A stretch of DNA of 64,000 nt, taken from Brevibacterium antiquum (lineage in GTDB: Bacteria; Actinomycetota; Actinomycetes; Actinomycetales; Brevibacteriaceae). Of the stretch, positions 42,763-55,479 are shown in pieces. The stretch spans positions 496,001 through 560,000 of the forward strand of contig NZ_JABASX010000001.1 of assembly GCF_016107655.1 (NCBI RefSeq), in the 5' to 3' direction. The translations under genes were made by a program, and so were the position numbers. The notes beneath the pieces were generated by a model, which saw only the letters and a list, made by a program, of their open reading frames with translations, was not told where the DNA came from and made no database searches. Positions within the stretch are counted from its first letter, which is position 1. Every line of letters begins with the position of its first letter.

Positions 42763-44198
42763 TGCCTGCCCACATCGCCGGCACCATGCACGCCACCCCT
42801 GCACCCGTGTGGCTGCCCTACCCCGAGGACGTCAACGCCCTCCTACCCAGCTTGTGGTCGGACAACGTGACGAAGTCCGACTCCGGCGTCCTCACCGTCG
42901 CCGGGCACCCAGTCACTGATCTCGCTGAACGCTACGGCACCCCGACCCTCGTCATGGATGTCGCCGATTTCGCCGCTCGCGCCGAGAACTATGTCAGCGC
43001 GTATTCGGCCGCATTCTCCGCGGACAAGGGACTGTCTGGTGTCGACGTCTTCTATGCGGGCAAGGCATTCCTGTGCACCGCTGTCGCCCGGTGGGTCCAC
43101 GAGGCGGGTCTGGGCCTCGACACCTGTTCCCTGGGAGAGATGATGGTGGCCCGCGCAGCAGGAGTTCCGGGGGAGCGGGTCGGTCTGCACGGCAACAACA
43201 AATCTGTGGCTGAGCTCGAATATGCCCTCGACTACGGTGTGGGACGCATCTTCGTCGACAGTCTCGACGAGATATCCCTGCTTGAATCGATCGCGGCCGC
43301 GAAGGGCGCCGTTGCACCTGTGATGCTGCGGGTGACGGTGGGAGTCGAAGCTCACACGCACGATTTCATCGCCACAGCTCATGAGGATCAGAAGTTCGGG
43401 CTCTCGGTCTCCGCGGGAACAGCAGCGAAGGCCGCCGCGGCAGTGGCGAACTCACCGCATCTGCGTTTCGACGGTCTGCACTCGCACATCGGTTCGCAGA
43501 TCTTCGACATCTCCGGCTTCCAGGTCGCTGCCGCCCGAGTCCTGACTCTGCGAGCGGAGATCATGGACGAACACGGTGTCGATCTGCCCGATGTCGACCT
43601 GGGCGGTGGCTTCGGCATCCGATACACCTCACAGGACACGCCCATTCCGGTGGCCGAGATGGCCCAGGAGCTCGCCGCGGTGGTCGCCAAGGAGTGCCGC
43701 GGACTGGGCACGAACGTGCCGCGGATCTCGATCGAGCCCGGACGCGCGATCGTGTCCCCGTCAATGTTCACCCTCTACCGGGTCGGCACGGTCAAAGAGG
43801 TCGACACCGACAACGGTGTGCGCACCTACGTCGCCGTCGACGGGGGGATGAGTGACAACATTCGGACGGCTCTCTACGATGCCGACTATTCGTGTACCTT
43901 GGCCAATCGGAACTCCAGTTCCGAACCCGCCATCGTGCGCGTCGTGGGCAAGCACTGCGAATCCGGTGACATCATCGTCCGAGACGAATACATGGGATCC
44001 GATGTGTCCTCCGGGGATCTTGTTGCGGTCCCGAGCACCGGTGCCTACTGCCGGTCACTGGCCAACAACTATAACCACCTGCCCAAACCAGGCGTCCTGG
44101 CCGTGACAACGGATAAGGTTGAGTGGATTGTGACGCCCGAGGACCACTCTCAGATGTTGCGCAATGATCCGGGAATGAACGTCGGTGAGCGCGTGTGA
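42762..44198 (+). CDS. lysA: diaminopimelate decarboxylase
   Basis: A 478-residue PLP enzyme making lysine from meso-diaminopimelate. The Schiff-base lysine is K101 in FYAGKAFL; HIGSQIF, DLGGGFGI and EPGRAIV line the barrel, and HCESGDII with YCRSLANNYN completes the C-terminal active site. GGAGAGG lies 5 bases before the ATG. It is the second gene of the nrtL-lysA-hom-thrC-thrB cluster, all on the aspartate pathway apart from nrtL. Confidence 0.95.
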   Translation: MPAHIAGTMHATPAPVWLPYPEDVNALLPSLWSDNVTKSDSGVLTVAGHPVTDLAERYGTPTLVMDVADFAARAENYVSAYSAAFSADKGLSGVDVFYAGKAFLCTAVARWVHEAGLGLDTCSLGEMMVARAAGVPGERVGLHGNNKSVAELEYALDYGVGRIFVDSLDEISLLESIAAAKGAVAPVMLRVTVGVEAHTHDFIATAHEDQKFGLSVSAGTAAKAAAAVANSPHLRFDGLHSHIGSQIFDISGFQVAAARVLTLRAEIMDEHGVDLPDVDLGGGFGIRYTSQDTPIPVAEMAQELAAVVAKECRGLGTNVPRISIEPGRAIVSPSMFTLYRVGTVKEVDTDNGVRTYVAVDGGMSDNIRTALYDADYSCTLANRNSSSEPAIVRVVGKHCESGDIIVRDEYMGSDVSSGDLVAVPSTGAYCRSLANNYNHLPKPGVLAVTTDKVEWIVTPEDHSQMLRNDPGMNVGERV

Positions 44199-44229
44199 GT
44201 GCCACTGAAGACAGCGAAAAGGTGAACAA

Positions 44230-45537
44230 ATGCAGGCTTTGAAAGTTGCCATGCTCGGATGTGGGGTCGTCGGCACCGAGGTCGCCGCCCGCATCCAGAA
44301 CCGGAGCGAGGCTCTGGCCGAACGGATCGGTGCGCCTCTTGAGCTGAGCGCAATCGTCGTCCGTGACACTGCGAAGCAGCGTCCGGGGATCGATCCGAGC
44401 CTGCTGACGACCGACGCAGAGACTGCCATCGCTGATGCCGACATCGTCATCGAGCTCATGGGCGGCATCGAGCCGGCCAAGACGCTCATCCGCTCGGCAC
44501 TCGACCACGGCTCCTCCGTCGTCACCGCCAACAAGGCCCTGCTGGCCGCCAACTACGGTGAGCTCATGTCCGCGGCGGACACGGCAGGAGTCCGTCTCGA
44601 GCACGAAGCCGCCGTCGCCGGTGCCATTCCCATCATCCGTCCAGTCGGTGACTCGCTGGCCGGGGATCGGATCGACCGGATCATGGGCATCGTCAACGGC
44701 ACCACCAACTACATCCTCGATCAGATGGACTCCGAGGGCTGGGGCTTCGATGAAGCGCTCAAGACCGCGCAGGAGCTGGGATTCGCCGAGGCGGACCCGA
44801 CCGCCGACGTGGGTGGACATGATGCTGCGGCCAAGGCCGCGATTCTCTCGTCACTGGCCTTCCACGCTCCAGTCACGATCGACGATGTCCACGTCGAAGG
44901 CATCGAGGACATCACCCCCGAGATGGTCGCCACGGCTCGTGACCAGGGGTTCGTCATCAAGCTCCTCGCCGTCTGCGAACGAGTCAGCGAATCTCCTGCC
45001 GGGCCGGGGCTGTCCGCTCGCGTCTACCCGGCACTGCTGGGACGCAATCACCCTCTTGCGACGGTGCGCGGCGCCTTCAACGCGGTCTTCATCGAGGCCG
45101 AGGCCGCTGGTTCGCTCATGTTCTACGGTCAGGGCGCCGGCGGCGAGCCGACGGCGTCTGCGGTCCTCGGCGATGTGGTCTCCGTGGCCCGTCGCAAGGT
45201 TCTCGGCGGTCGGGGACAGTACGAACGTCCCTTCCACAAGGACTCGACGATCCTGCCGATATCGGCGATCACCACCCGGTACCACATCACGCTCGACGTC
45301 GTCGATCGTCCGGGCGTCCTCGCAGCAGTCTCTGAGGTCTTCTCCGATGAAGGCGCATCGATCGAACTCATGCGCCAGACGGTGGGAGAAGTCGACGAAC
45401 AGGGCACACAGCACGCGAAGCTCGTGCTGGCCACCCACTCGAACACCGACGCGATCCTGCGGGGAACGGTCGACCGCCTCGGCGGCCTTCCCGTGGTGCG
45501 CGCCGTCAAATCCGTGATCCGTGTAGAAGGACAGTGA
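44230..45537 (+). CDS. hom: homoserine dehydrogenase
   Basis: A 435-residue monofunctional homoserine dehydrogenase (no aspartokinase domain). The NAD(P)-binding motif is [13 protein letters not shown], followed by TANKALL and GTTNYIL of the catalytic domain. A C-terminal ACT domain (from about residue 350, [20 protein letters not shown]) suggests feedback inhibition by threonine, as in Corynebacterium. AAAAGGTG precedes the ATG. Confidence 0.95.
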   Translation: MQALKVAMLGCGVVGTEVAARIQNRSEALAERIGAPLELSAIVVRDTAKQRPGIDPSLLTTDAETAIADADIVIELMGGIEPAKTLIRSALDHGSSVVTANKALLAANYGELMSAADTAGVRLEHEAAVAGAIPIIRPVGDSLAGDRIDRIMGIVNGTTNYILDQMDSEGWGFDEALKTAQELGFAEADPTADVGGHDAAAKAAILSSLAFHAPVTIDDVHVEGIEDITPEMVATARDQGFVIKLLAVCERVSESPAGPGLSARVYPALLGRNHPLATVRGAFNAVFIEAEAAGSLMFYGQGAGGEPTASAVLGDVVSVARRKVLGGRGQYERPFHKDSTILPISAITTRYHITLDVVDRPGVLAAVSEVFSDEGASIELMRQTVGEVDEQGTQHAKLVLATHSNTDAILRGTVDRLGGLPVVRAVKSVIRVEGQ

Positions 45538-45539
45538 GA

Positions 45540-46628
45540 ATGACCGAATTCCCCAAAAAGCAGTGGCAGGGCGTCGTCGAGGAATACCGCAGCCTCCTCG
45601 ACATCTCCGAGACCACACCGGCCGTCACTCTGGGTGAGGGCGGAACTCCGCTCATCCACGCGGAGAAGCTCAGCGAGCTCACCGGCGCTGACGTATGGGT
45701 GAAGTACGAAGGCCTCAACCCGACGGCGTCCTTCAAGGACCGCGGTATGACCATGGCCATCACCAAAGCTGCGGCTCAGGGTGCGAAGGCCGTCATCTGC
45801 GCCTCGACCGGCAACACCTCAGCCTCGGCGGCGGCCTACGCCACCAAGGCCGGACTGACCTGTGCCGTGCTCGTGCCCACCGGCAAGATCGCCCCGGGCA
45901 AGATGAGCCAGGCCATCGCACATGGAGCCACGCTGCTGGAAGTTGACGGAAACTTCGACGACTGCCTGACTCTGTGCCGGAAGCTCTCCGAGTCCTACCC
46001 GGTTCACCTCGTCAACTCCGTCAATCCTGATCGCATCGAAGGACAGAAGACCGCCTCCTTCGAGGTTGTCGATGTCCTGGGCGACGCCCCTGACATTCAC
46101 GTGCTGCCTGTGGGCAACGCGGGCAACATCACCGCCTACTGGAAGGGCTACCGCCAGTACCAGGAGATCGGCGCCTCGACCCGCCTGCCGCAGATGTGGG
46201 GCTTCCAGGCCGCAGGATCGGCACCGATCGTGCTCGGCCACCCCGTCGACGAACCCGATACGATTGCCACCGCCATCCGGATCGGCAATCCGGCCAGCTG
46301 GCAGCAGGCCATCGAGGCGCGTGACTCCTCCGGCGGAGTCATCGACTCGGTCACCGACGAAGAGATCCTGCGCGCACACAAGATTCTGTCCCGGGAAGAG
46401 GGAATCTTCGTCGAGCCCGGTTCGGCTGCCTCGGTGGCTGGTCTGCTGAAGATGTCCGAGGCGGGCAAGGTCCCTGCCGGTGCGAGAATCGCGGTCACCG
46501 TGACCGGGCACGGCCTCAAGGATCCCAGCTGGGCACTGCACACGGCCGACGGCTCCGAGATCGAGCCCAAGCGGGTCTCGGTCGACGCCGTCAGCGCGGC
46601 ACGGGCCCTCGGGCTCGAAGACAGGTGA
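45540..46628 (+). CDS. thrC: threonine synthase
   Basis: A 362-residue PLP enzyme converting O-phosphohomoserine to threonine. The cofactor lysine is K66 in [19 protein letters not shown] binds the phosphate of PLP. It is the short form without the extra N-terminal domain. The ATG at 45540 is chosen, but a GTG at 45534 overlapping the hom stop is nearly as good, with AAGG 4 bases before it. Confidence 0.94.
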   Translation: MTEFPKKQWQGVVEEYRSLLDISETTPAVTLGEGGTPLIHAEKLSELTGADVWVKYEGLNPTASFKDRGMTMAITKAAAQGAKAVICASTGNTSASAAAYATKAGLTCAVLVPTGKIAPGKMSQAIAHGATLLEVDGNFDDCLTLCRKLSESYPVHLVNSVNPDRIEGQKTASFEVVDVLGDAPDIHVLPVGNAGNITAYWKGYRQYQEIGASTRLPQMWGFQAAGSAPIVLGHPVDEPDTIATAIRIGNPASWQQAIEARDSSGGVIDSVTDEEILRAHKILSREEGIFVEPGSAASVAGLLKMSEAGKVPAGARIAVTVTGHGLKDPSWALHTADGSEIEPKRVSVDAVSAARALGLEDR

Positions 46629-47533
46629 GCGTGAGGATCCAGATCGAGGTTCCGGCCACCTCGGCGAACCTCGGCCCTGGCTACGATGCCTTCGGCCTAG
46701 CACTCGGGATATTCGATACTCTGACCCTGACGATCCACGACGAGGCCGTCGATCCCAGCGCCTGTGTGAGTGTGACGGGGGAGAGCGCCGAGACCCTGCC
46801 GACGGATCGGTCCCATCTCATCATGCGCGTGATCGTCGATGTGCTCCATGCAGAGTATCCCGACGCCCCCGCAGACTTGGGGGAGAGGCTCAGCCTGGAC
46901 TGTGTCAACCGGATACCGCATTCGCGCGGACTCGGATCTTCCGCGGCCGCGATCGTGGGCGCCATTGCGCTGGCCGGCGAGATCGGGGCCTACGCCGGCG
47001 GTGTCCGACTGAGCCGTCAACGCGTGCTTGAGCTCGCCTCCGAACTCGAGGGCCACCCTGACAATGCGGCTCCTGCCGTGTTCGGGGGACTGACCATCGC
47101 CCTGCCGGACCCTGCCCGCTCGTGGCAGGTGCCGTCCAACACCCTCGCCGAGGTGACCGTGCTGGTGCCCGAGGTGCGTTTGGATACGGAGATCGCACGA
47201 AGCGTGATCCCCATATCCGTCGAACATGAGGTCGCCGCAGAGAACTCCGCACGTGCCGCGCTGCTCATCCACGGCTTCGTCACCGATGCCTCTGTTCTGC
47301 TGGAGGCCACCGATGATCGGCTCCATCAGGAATTCCGACGCGACGCCTACCCCGAGTCGATGGCCATTGTCGATCGCTTGCGCGACGAGGGCCTGCCCGC
47401 CGTGATCTCGGGCGCGGGACCCACCGTCCTCGTCCTCGCGAGCACGGTCCCTCCAGCGCTGCTCCCCGCATCGGTGACACTCATTCACACCACGATTGAC
47501 CTCGGCGGATATCGCGTCAAAGAAAAGAAATAG
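46625..47533 (+). CDS. thrB: homoserine kinase
   Basis: A 302-residue GHMP kinase forming O-phosphohomoserine. Motif 1 is [18 protein letters not shown], motif 2 [17 protein letters not shown], motif 3 [11 protein letters not shown]. The GTG start overlaps the thrC stop (GTGA). It is the last gene of the threonine cluster; about 225 bp separate it from rho. Confidence 0.94.
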   Translation: MSVRIQIEVPATSANLGPGYDAFGLALGIFDTLTLTIHDEAVDPSACVSVTGESAETLPTDRSHLIMRVIVDVLHAEYPDAPADLGERLSLDCVNRIPHSRGLGSSAAAIVGAIALAGEIGAYAGGVRLSRQRVLELASELEGHPDNAAPAVFGGLTIALPDPARSWQVPSNTLAEVTVLVPEVRLDTEIARSVIPISVEHEVAAENSARAALLIHGFVTDASVLLEATDDRLHQEFRRDAYPESMAIVDRLRDEGLPAVISGAGPTVLVLASTVPPALLPASVTLIHTTIDLGGYRVKEKK

Positions 47534-47758
47534 GTACCGGATTCGCGTGATCGGCGTTGAGCACGTAAACTGATGGTGTTCCGTCAGTGAGCGGATTCGA
47601 TGATATGCATCGCGAATCCACAGTCTATTTCACAAATTCTGGAACGTCTCCTGCTCATTCTTAGGCAGGTTATCTTTCACAATGCACCGTCAACGGTGTT
47701 TCCGTCGCCGTGAGTAAACGGCTCTTGCCGCACGGCCGAAAGAGGGAGAAGGACCTTC
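47534..47758 (+). promoter_or_regulatory. rho upstream region with a C-rich, G-poor tract
   Basis: No gene is supported. Between about 47625 and 47694 the coding strand has roughly twice as many C as G (19 to 10 in 70 bases) and many YC dinucleotides, the composition of Rho utilisation sites, in an otherwise GC-rich genome. Autoregulation of rho at its own leader is known in other bacteria. The rho promoter is presumably here too, but I cannot place it. Confidence 0.4.
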
Positions 47759-49873
<2,115 letters not shown>

Positions 49874-49874
49874 G

Positions 49875-50954
49875 ATGGCCGACGATGACACCCTCAAAGC
49901 CAGCGTCAGCGCACTGCTCGACGAGCATGCACGCCTGCAGTCGGAACTCTCCGATCCTGCGGTGCACGCTGACGCTGGCCGCGCCAGGAAACTGACCAGG
50001 CGCTACGCCGAACTCGACAAGGTCGCAGTGACCGCTCGTCGGTTCGCTCAGCTCGAAGACGACGCCGTCGCCGCAGAGGAACTCGCGGACGACGACGCCG
50101 AATTCGCTGCTGAGGCCAAACGCCTGCACGAGGAGGCCTCGGAAGTCGAGGCCGAGCTCAGAGATCTCTTGGTTCCCAGCGATCCAGACGATGCACGTGA
50201 TGCGATCATCGAGATCAAAGCTGGTGAGGGTGGTGACGAATCGGCGCTGTTCGCAGGGGATCTCCTGCGCATGTACCAGCGCTGGATCGACTCACGCGGA
50301 TGGTCCTCGCAGATCCTGGATGCCACGCATTCTGATCTCGGCGGCTACAAAGACGTCACCCTGGCTCTGAAGGCCAAGGACGACGGTGCCTACGGTTGGG
50401 TGAAGTTCGAAGGTGGAGTCCACCGGGTTCAACGCGTGCCCGTGACCGAATCCCAAGGACGCATCCACACCTCGGCCGCCGGAGTGCTCGTATTTCCCGA
50501 AGTGGACGAGCCCGAGGAAGTCGCACTCGATGACAACGATCTGCGCATCGACGTCTACCGGTCCTCGGGCCCCGGCGGTCAGTCCGTGAACACCACGGAC
50601 TCCGCCGTGCGCATCACCCACGTGCCCACAGGTATCACCGCCAGCTGTCAGAACGAGAAGTCACAGCTGCAGAACAAGGAAGCAGCGCTGCGCATGCTCC
50701 GGGCCCGCATCCTGGCCAAACAGGCCGAGGAGGCCGCAGCCGAGGCCGCGGACATCCGACGGTCCCAGGTTCGCACCGTTGACCGCTCTGAACGCATCCG
50801 CACCTACAACTTCCCCGAAAACCGCATCACCGACCATCGGACGGGCTACAAGGCCTACAACCTTGACCAGGTTCTCTCCGGCGACCTCGATCCCGTCATC
50901 GGCTCCTGCCGTGAAGCTGATAAAGCAGCACGACTCGACGCACTGGGGGACTGA
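49875..50954 (+). CDS. prfA: peptide chain release factor 1
   Basis: A 359-residue RF1, terminating at UAA and UAG. The peptidyl-transferase motif GGQ is in [20 protein letters not shown], and the codon-recognition region ([14 protein letters not shown]) has the PxT-type signature of RF1. The ATG comes one base after the rho stop. In mycobacteria rpmE stands between rho and prfA; it is absent here. Confidence 0.95.
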   Translation: MADDDTLKASVSALLDEHARLQSELSDPAVHADAGRARKLTRRYAELDKVAVTARRFAQLEDDAVAAEELADDDAEFAAEAKRLHEEASEVEAELRDLLVPSDPDDARDAIIEIKAGEGGDESALFAGDLLRMYQRWIDSRGWSSQILDATHSDLGGYKDVTLALKAKDDGAYGWVKFEGGVHRVQRVPVTESQGRIHTSAAGVLVFPEVDEPEEVALDDNDLRIDVYRSSGPGGQSVNTTDSAVRITHVPTGITASCQNEKSQLQNKEAALRMLRARILAKQAEEAAAEAADIRRSQVRTVDRSERIRTYNFPENRITDHRTGYKAYNLDQVLSGDLDPVIGSCREADKAARLDALGD

Positions 50955-50988
50955 TCTGATTCCGCGCCCTCCCAGTCCCGAAGAGGAC

Positions 50989-51876
50989 GTGTCGACGGTG
51001 CTGCGTGGAGCGGTGCAGCTGCTGGTCGATGCCGGCGTCGCCAACCCCGATCCGGACTCCGCAGCGCTGCTTGCCCATGCCTGGGGAATCAATGCCTCCG
51101 ACCTGGCCCGCAGACGACTCCTCGGCGATGGTGTCCCCGCCGAAGTCACGGACGTCTTCGCGCAGCTTGTCGACCGACGACGTCAGCGCGTCCCACTTCA
51201 GCACATCATCGGAGTCGCGGCCTTTCGGCACCTCGAACTGCAGGTGGGCCCTGGAGTGTTCGTTCCCCGGCCCGAGACCGAGCTTCTCGTCACCGAGGTC
51301 CTCGAAGAGCTGGACAGGCAGCAGAACGCACATGAGCCCTTCGTCATCGACCTGTGCTCGGGCTCCGGTGCGATCACGCTGTCCCTGGCTACCGAACATC
51401 CGCAGCTGCGCATCATCGGCGTCGAGCGCGAAACCGAGGCCCTGAACTGGTCGCTGAAGAATCTGGACTCGATCAGCCTCGGCCATTCCAGCGTCGAGCT
51501 GATCTGTGGTGACGCGACGAGGTTCGCCGACGATCGACCTGACCTGTGGGGCAGCGCGGATGCCGTCGTGACCAATCCTCCCTATGTGCCCGATGAGGCT
51601 GTGCCGCGCGATGCCGAAGTGCGCGAACACGATCCGGCAGCCGCTCTCTACGGAGGATCGACGGGCCTGGAGATTCCAGGTCTCATCGTGAAGCAGGCGG
51701 AGAAGCTGCTGCGTCCCGGTGGCTTCTTCATCATGGAACATTCCGAGGAACAGGGGCCCGGCGCCTGCGAACTCATCATGTCGACGGCCAGTCTCAGACG
51801 GGCCGCCACCTACCCGGACTACACTGGACGCGACCGCTACACCGTGGCTCATCGTGTGTCAGGGGTCGACCTGTGA
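50989..51876 (+). CDS. prmC: release factor glutamine methyltransferase
   Basis: A 295-residue SAM-dependent enzyme that methylates the Gln of GGQ in RF1 and RF2. VPRPETELL is the substrate-recognition segment, VIDLCSGSGAITLSLA binds SAM and NPPYV is the catalytic motif. The frame is open from 50779, but the GTG at 50989, with AAGAGG a few bases upstream and 34 bases after prfA, gives the normal N-terminus; a GTG at 50998 is the alternative. Confidence 0.92.
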   Translation: MSTVLRGAVQLLVDAGVANPDPDSAALLAHAWGINASDLARRRLLGDGVPAEVTDVFAQLVDRRRQRVPLQHIIGVAAFRHLELQVGPGVFVPRPETELLVTEVLEELDRQQNAHEPFVIDLCSGSGAITLSLATEHPQLRIIGVERETEALNWSLKNLDSISLGHSSVELICGDATRFADDRPDLWGSADAVVTNPPYVPDEAVPRDAEVREHDPAAALYGGSTGLEIPGLIVKQAEKLLRPGGFFIMEHSEEQGPGACELIMSTASLRRAATYPDYTGRDRYTVAHRVSGVDL

Positions 51877-51930
51877 CCTTGGACCACCCGGTTCGGGCCA
51901 CTGACCACCGCGATCCGAAACGGAGGATTC

Positions 51931-52581
51931 GTGTCGAGACGATTCGACGTGACTCAAAGCGACATCCGTGACCTTGTCCTGGACGAATGCGCCAGGGTGA
52001 GTGAGACGGGCAATCTGCTCGTCATTCCCACGGACACCGTGTATGGGATCGCCGCAGACGCATTCAGCGCTTCGGCGGTTTCCGCTCTGCTGGCAGCGAA
52101 AGGCCGCGGACGTGACATGCCGCCGCCTGTCCTCGTCGCGCGTGCGGAGACCGTCTTCGGCCTCGTCGACGGTGTCGACGAGAGGATGCTTTCGCTGACC
52201 GCCCGTTTCTGGCCCGGACCGCTGACGATCATCGCGAATGCTCAGCCGTCGTTGGACTGGGATCTCGGCGACACCCATGGCACCGTTGCGGTGCGAATGC
52301 CCGACGACGAGTACGCCCTCGCCCTGTTGGGGCGGACGGGTCCACTGGCCGTGTCCAGTGCCAACACCTCCGGTCAGCCCGCCGCCACCTCGGCGGATGA
52401 GGCGATGGAGATGTTGGGCGACGATGTCGACATCTACATCGACGGCGGAGTGAGAGCGTCGGGAATCTCCTCGACGATCATCGACCTCACCAGCGAAGTG
52501 CCGCGCATTGTGCGCGAGGGTCCCGTGACCATCGAAGAACTGCGCGAGATCGTCCCCGATGTCATCGCCCTGGACGGCTGA
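51931..52581 (+). CDS. L-threonylcarbamoyladenylate synthase (Sua5/TsaC family)
   Basis: A 216-residue YrdC-fold enzyme for the t6A modification of tRNAs reading ANN codons. IPTDTVYGIAADAF and KGRGRDMPPPVLV form the ATP/threonine site, FWPGPLTII and SSANTSGQPAA are the other conserved blocks; the typical KxR reads KGRGR. It is the short form with only a small C-terminal extension. GTG start with CGGAGG 5 bases upstream. The wecA start follows its stop directly. Confidence 0.92.
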   Translation: MSRRFDVTQSDIRDLVLDECARVSETGNLLVIPTDTVYGIAADAFSASAVSALLAAKGRGRDMPPPVLVARAETVFGLVDGVDERMLSLTARFWPGPLTIIANAQPSLDWDLGDTHGTVAVRMPDDEYALALLGRTGPLAVSSANTSGQPAATSADEAMEMLGDDVDIYIDGGVRASGISSTIIDLTSEVPRIVREGPVTIEELREIVPDVIALDG

Positions 52582-53691
52582 GTGCGCGCCTACCTCTTCA
52601 TCCTCATCATCTCGGCCCTCGTGGCCTACCTGCTGACCCCGATGGTCAGGCGGGTAGCCGAGCGAGGGCAGATCTTCTCGCCTCTGCGCGAACGCGATGT
52701 CCATTCCGTTCCGACGCCGAGGTTGGGCGGGGTGGCGATGTTCGGGGCGGTGATCGTGGGCCTCATCTTCGCCTCCCAGACACCGTTCCTGCAGAGGATC
52801 TTCTCGGATATGGGACCCATCATCGGCATCGCCGGTGCGGCCACCGTGCTGTGCGTGCTGGGCATCATCGATGACATCTGGGATCTCCACTGGATCACCA
52901 AGCTTGCAGGGCAGGCACTGGCAGCTGGATTCATGGCCATCAACGGCGTGGCACTGCTGTCGATCCCCTTCGGGGGCGTGATCATCGGTTCGCCGCGGAT
53001 GTCGATCATCATCACCATCCTCGTCGTCCTGGTCACCATCAACGCTGTGAACTTCGTCGATGGGCTCGACGGGCTGGCAGCGGGAGTCGTCGCGATCGGC
53101 GGCAGCGCATTCTTCATCTACTCCTACGGTCTTGCCCGGGATGCATCGCCTGAGTCCTATGCGAACCTGGCCTCGCTGATCACCGCAATCCTTGTCGGCG
53201 CCTGCGTCGGCTTCCTCCCGCACAACTTCAATCCGGCGCGGATCTTCATGGGCGACTCCGGGTCGATGCTCATCGGCCTCCTGCTGGCAGCATCCACCAT
53301 CCGCGTCACCGGCCAGGTCGACCCGGCGCTGCTCGGGGAAGAGCGAGTCTTCGCGACCTTCCTGCCCATCGTTCTGCCCGTCGCCGTGATGTTCCTGCCG
53401 CTGCTCGACCTTGGGTTGGCAGTCATCCGTCGTCTCATGGCCGGCCAGTCACCGTTCTCCGCCGATGCGAAGCACCTCCATCACAGGATGCTCAGACTTG
53501 GGCACTCTCATGCCCGGGCCGTCCTCATCCTCTATACCTGGACCGCGCTCATCGCATTCGGATCTGTCATGCTCCTGCTGTTGCCGTGGATCTACGTCGT
53601 CTGCATCGTCGGCGGGCTGTTCGCCATCACCCTGCTCTTCACCTTCTACCCCCTGCGGGTCCGTCAGAAAGCCAGAGAGGAAATCTCATGA
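52582..53691 (+). CDS. wecA: undecaprenyl-phosphate GlcNAc-1-phosphate transferase (WecA/Rfe/TagO)
   Basis: A 369-residue polyprenyl-phosphate glycosyltransferase with about eleven transmembrane helices. PTPRLGG, GIIDDIWDL (Asp pair), NAVNFVDGLDGLAAG, NPARIFMGDSGSML and HLHHRMLRLG are the cytoplasmic catalytic motifs. It starts lipid-linked glycan synthesis, probably for wall polymers. The GTG follows the previous stop with no gap. The next gene overlaps it by ATGA. Confidence 0.92.
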   Translation: MRAYLFILIISALVAYLLTPMVRRVAERGQIFSPLRERDVHSVPTPRLGGVAMFGAVIVGLIFASQTPFLQRIFSDMGPIIGIAGAATVLCVLGIIDDIWDLHWITKLAGQALAAGFMAINGVALLSIPFGGVIIGSPRMSIIITILVVLVTINAVNFVDGLDGLAAGVVAIGGSAFFIYSYGLARDASPESYANLASLITAILVGACVGFLPHNFNPARIFMGDSGSMLIGLLLAASTIRVTGQVDPALLGEERVFATFLPIVLPVAVMFLPLLDLGLAVIRRLMAGQSPFSADAKHLHHRMLRLGHSHARAVLILYTWTALIAFGSVMLLLLPWIYVVCIVGGLFAITLLFTFYPLRVRQKAREEIS

Positions 53692-54134
53692 CCGATGAGT
53701 CACCGCGTCAGGAAACCTACGTTGAAGCAGCATGGACCAGAGTCTGGAAGACCATGTTGGTCCGCGGCGTCATCCTCGTCGCCGTTGTCGCTGTGCTCGG
53801 GATGGGCATCGGCTACCTGGTCTCCGGGATCGAAGGCTTCAATGGAGGGGCCGTCGGTGGGGGACTGGCCGCGGTGTTCATCATCGTCACTCTGGTCATC
53901 ATGTATGCGGGACGCAACATGGGGCTGACAGCGATCGCCGGATTCCTCGGCATCGGCTTTCTCTTCAAGGCGTTCATCTTCATGATCGTCATCTGGCGGC
54001 TCAAGGACGCAAGCTGGCTGGATGGAAATGTGGCTTTCCTCACGATCGTGGTCGCTGTGATCGGCTCATCTCTCGTCGAGGCGATGACTGTGGTCAAGGG
54101 TCGCGTGCCCTATGTCGATCCCGACGCGAAATAG
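53688..54134 (+). CDS. AtpI-like small membrane protein before the ATP synthase operon
   Basis: A 148-residue protein with four transmembrane segments (starting VRGVILVAVVAVLGMGIGYL) after a short soluble N-terminus. Its position directly before atpB matches mycobacterial Rv1303 and AtpI, which helps assemble or supply the c-ring; sequence similarity to AtpI is not strong. AGAGAGG precedes the ATG, which overlaps the wecA stop (ATGA). A separate leader and probable promoter lie between it and atpB. Confidence 0.75.
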   Translation: MTDESPRQETYVEAAWTRVWKTMLVRGVILVAVVAVLGMGIGYLVSGIEGFNGGAVGGGLAAVFIIVTLVIMYAGRNMGLTAIAGFLGIGFLFKAFIFMIVIWRLKDASWLDGNVAFLTIVVAVIGSSLVEAMTVVKGRVPYVDPDAK

Positions 54135-54190
54135 GCGAATTAGACGATTGCGCCGGGCCCTGCCAGAAGATGTACAGTCAAAGGTGATGA

Positions 54191-54292
54191 ATTTGTCGGC
54201 AGCTCTCTACAATTGGTAGAGTTGTTGCGGTGCTGGAGCCAATTGTTGCTCCAAGTCGCTCCTGAACCTATACCCACACAATCAAAGTGTGG
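54191..54292 (+). promoter_or_regulatory. atp operon promoter candidate and structured leader
   Basis: A promoter could be TTGTCG followed after about 18 bp by TAGAGT. Three short hairpins follow or overlap it: CTCTAC/GTAGAG (54205-54221), TGGAG/CTCCA (54234-54253) and CCACAC/GTGTGG (54274-54292). They lie within 150 bases of the atpB start codon. The pairings are seen directly; a regulatory role is inferred. Confidence 0.45.
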
Positions 54293-54340
54293 ATCAGGCC
54301 AGGCCATTTAGGCTTTTGACCATGGGAGAGTAAAGGAAAC

Positions 54341-55153
54341 GTGGGAACACTCAACGCTGCGAACACAACGATCCAAGCCGCTGAAAGTGGTTTTCACGCC
54401 CCATCCATGGCGGAGTTCTTTCCCGCCGCGTTCCTCTTCGAAGGCACTCCCTTTGAGATGAACCGCGTGATGCTCATTCGCGTCCTCGCCACTGTCGCAG
54501 TCGTTGTTCTGCTCGCGGTGTGGGCCAAGCGCATGAAGCTGGTACCCAGCCGTTTCCAGTCAGCTATGGAGCTGGCCATGGAGTTCGTCACCGTCGGCAT
54601 CGCCGAAGACACCATGGGCAAGGAAAAAGCCAAGAAGTTCATGCCGCTGATCGTGGCCATCTTCTTCGGCATCCTGTTCTGGAACGTCACGAAGCTTATT
54701 CCGTTCCTCAACATGCCGGGCACCGGCGTCATCGGTCTCCCGATCGTCCTCACGCTGACGGTATACGTCACGTACCACTGGGCCGGCATCGCCGAGAAGG
54801 GGTTCGGCCGCTACATCAAGGACTCCCTGATCCTTCCCGGCGTCCCCTGGCCGATGCACATCCTGCTCATCCCCATCGAGTTCCTGACCAAGTTCGTGAC
54901 TCAGCCGTTCACCTTGGCGATCCGGCTCTTTGCCAACATGATGGTCGGCCACCTTCTCCTGGTGCTGTGCTTCTCCGCAACGAGCTTCTTCCTGTTCGAT
55001 GCCGCCAACGGGTTCCAGTTCTTCTCAATCATCACCTTCGCCGGCGGATTCTTCGTCTTCATCCTCGAGATGCTGATCGTCGTCCTGCAGGCCTACATCT
55101 TCGCCCTTCTGTCCTGTGTCTACATCAACGCCGCGATCTCAGACGATCACTGA
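54341..55153 (+). CDS. atpB: ATP synthase Fo subunit a
   Basis: A 270-residue membrane subunit forming the proton half-channels. The essential Arg lies in LAIRLFANMMVGHLLL; FPAAFLFEGTPFEMNRV is the typical actinobacterial N-terminus. GTG start with AAAGGAAAC directly upstream. First gene of atpBEFHAGDC, all in one direction. Confidence 0.95.
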   Translation: MGTLNAANTTIQAAESGFHAPSMAEFFPAAFLFEGTPFEMNRVMLIRVLATVAVVVLLAVWAKRMKLVPSRFQSAMELAMEFVTVGIAEDTMGKEKAKKFMPLIVAIFFGILFWNVTKLIPFLNMPGTGVIGLPIVLTLTVYVTYHWAGIAEKGFGRYIKDSLILPGVPWPMHILLIPIEFLTKFVTQPFTLAIRLFANMMVGHLLLVLCFSATSFFLFDAANGFQFFSIITFAGGFFVFILEMLIVVLQAYIFALLSCVYINAAISDDH

Positions 55154-55175
55154 GGCAGCGCCCCACATTCTGTAA

Positions 55176-55460
<285 letters not shown>

Positions 55461-55479
55461 TCACGAAGAGGACTAAACG

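Noticed and set aside
47600..47713. 37-codon ORF in the rho leader (MICIANPQSI...)
   Set aside because: No Shine-Dalgarno or leaderless promoter, no overlap with rho and unremarkable composition; the region is better explained as untranslated leader.
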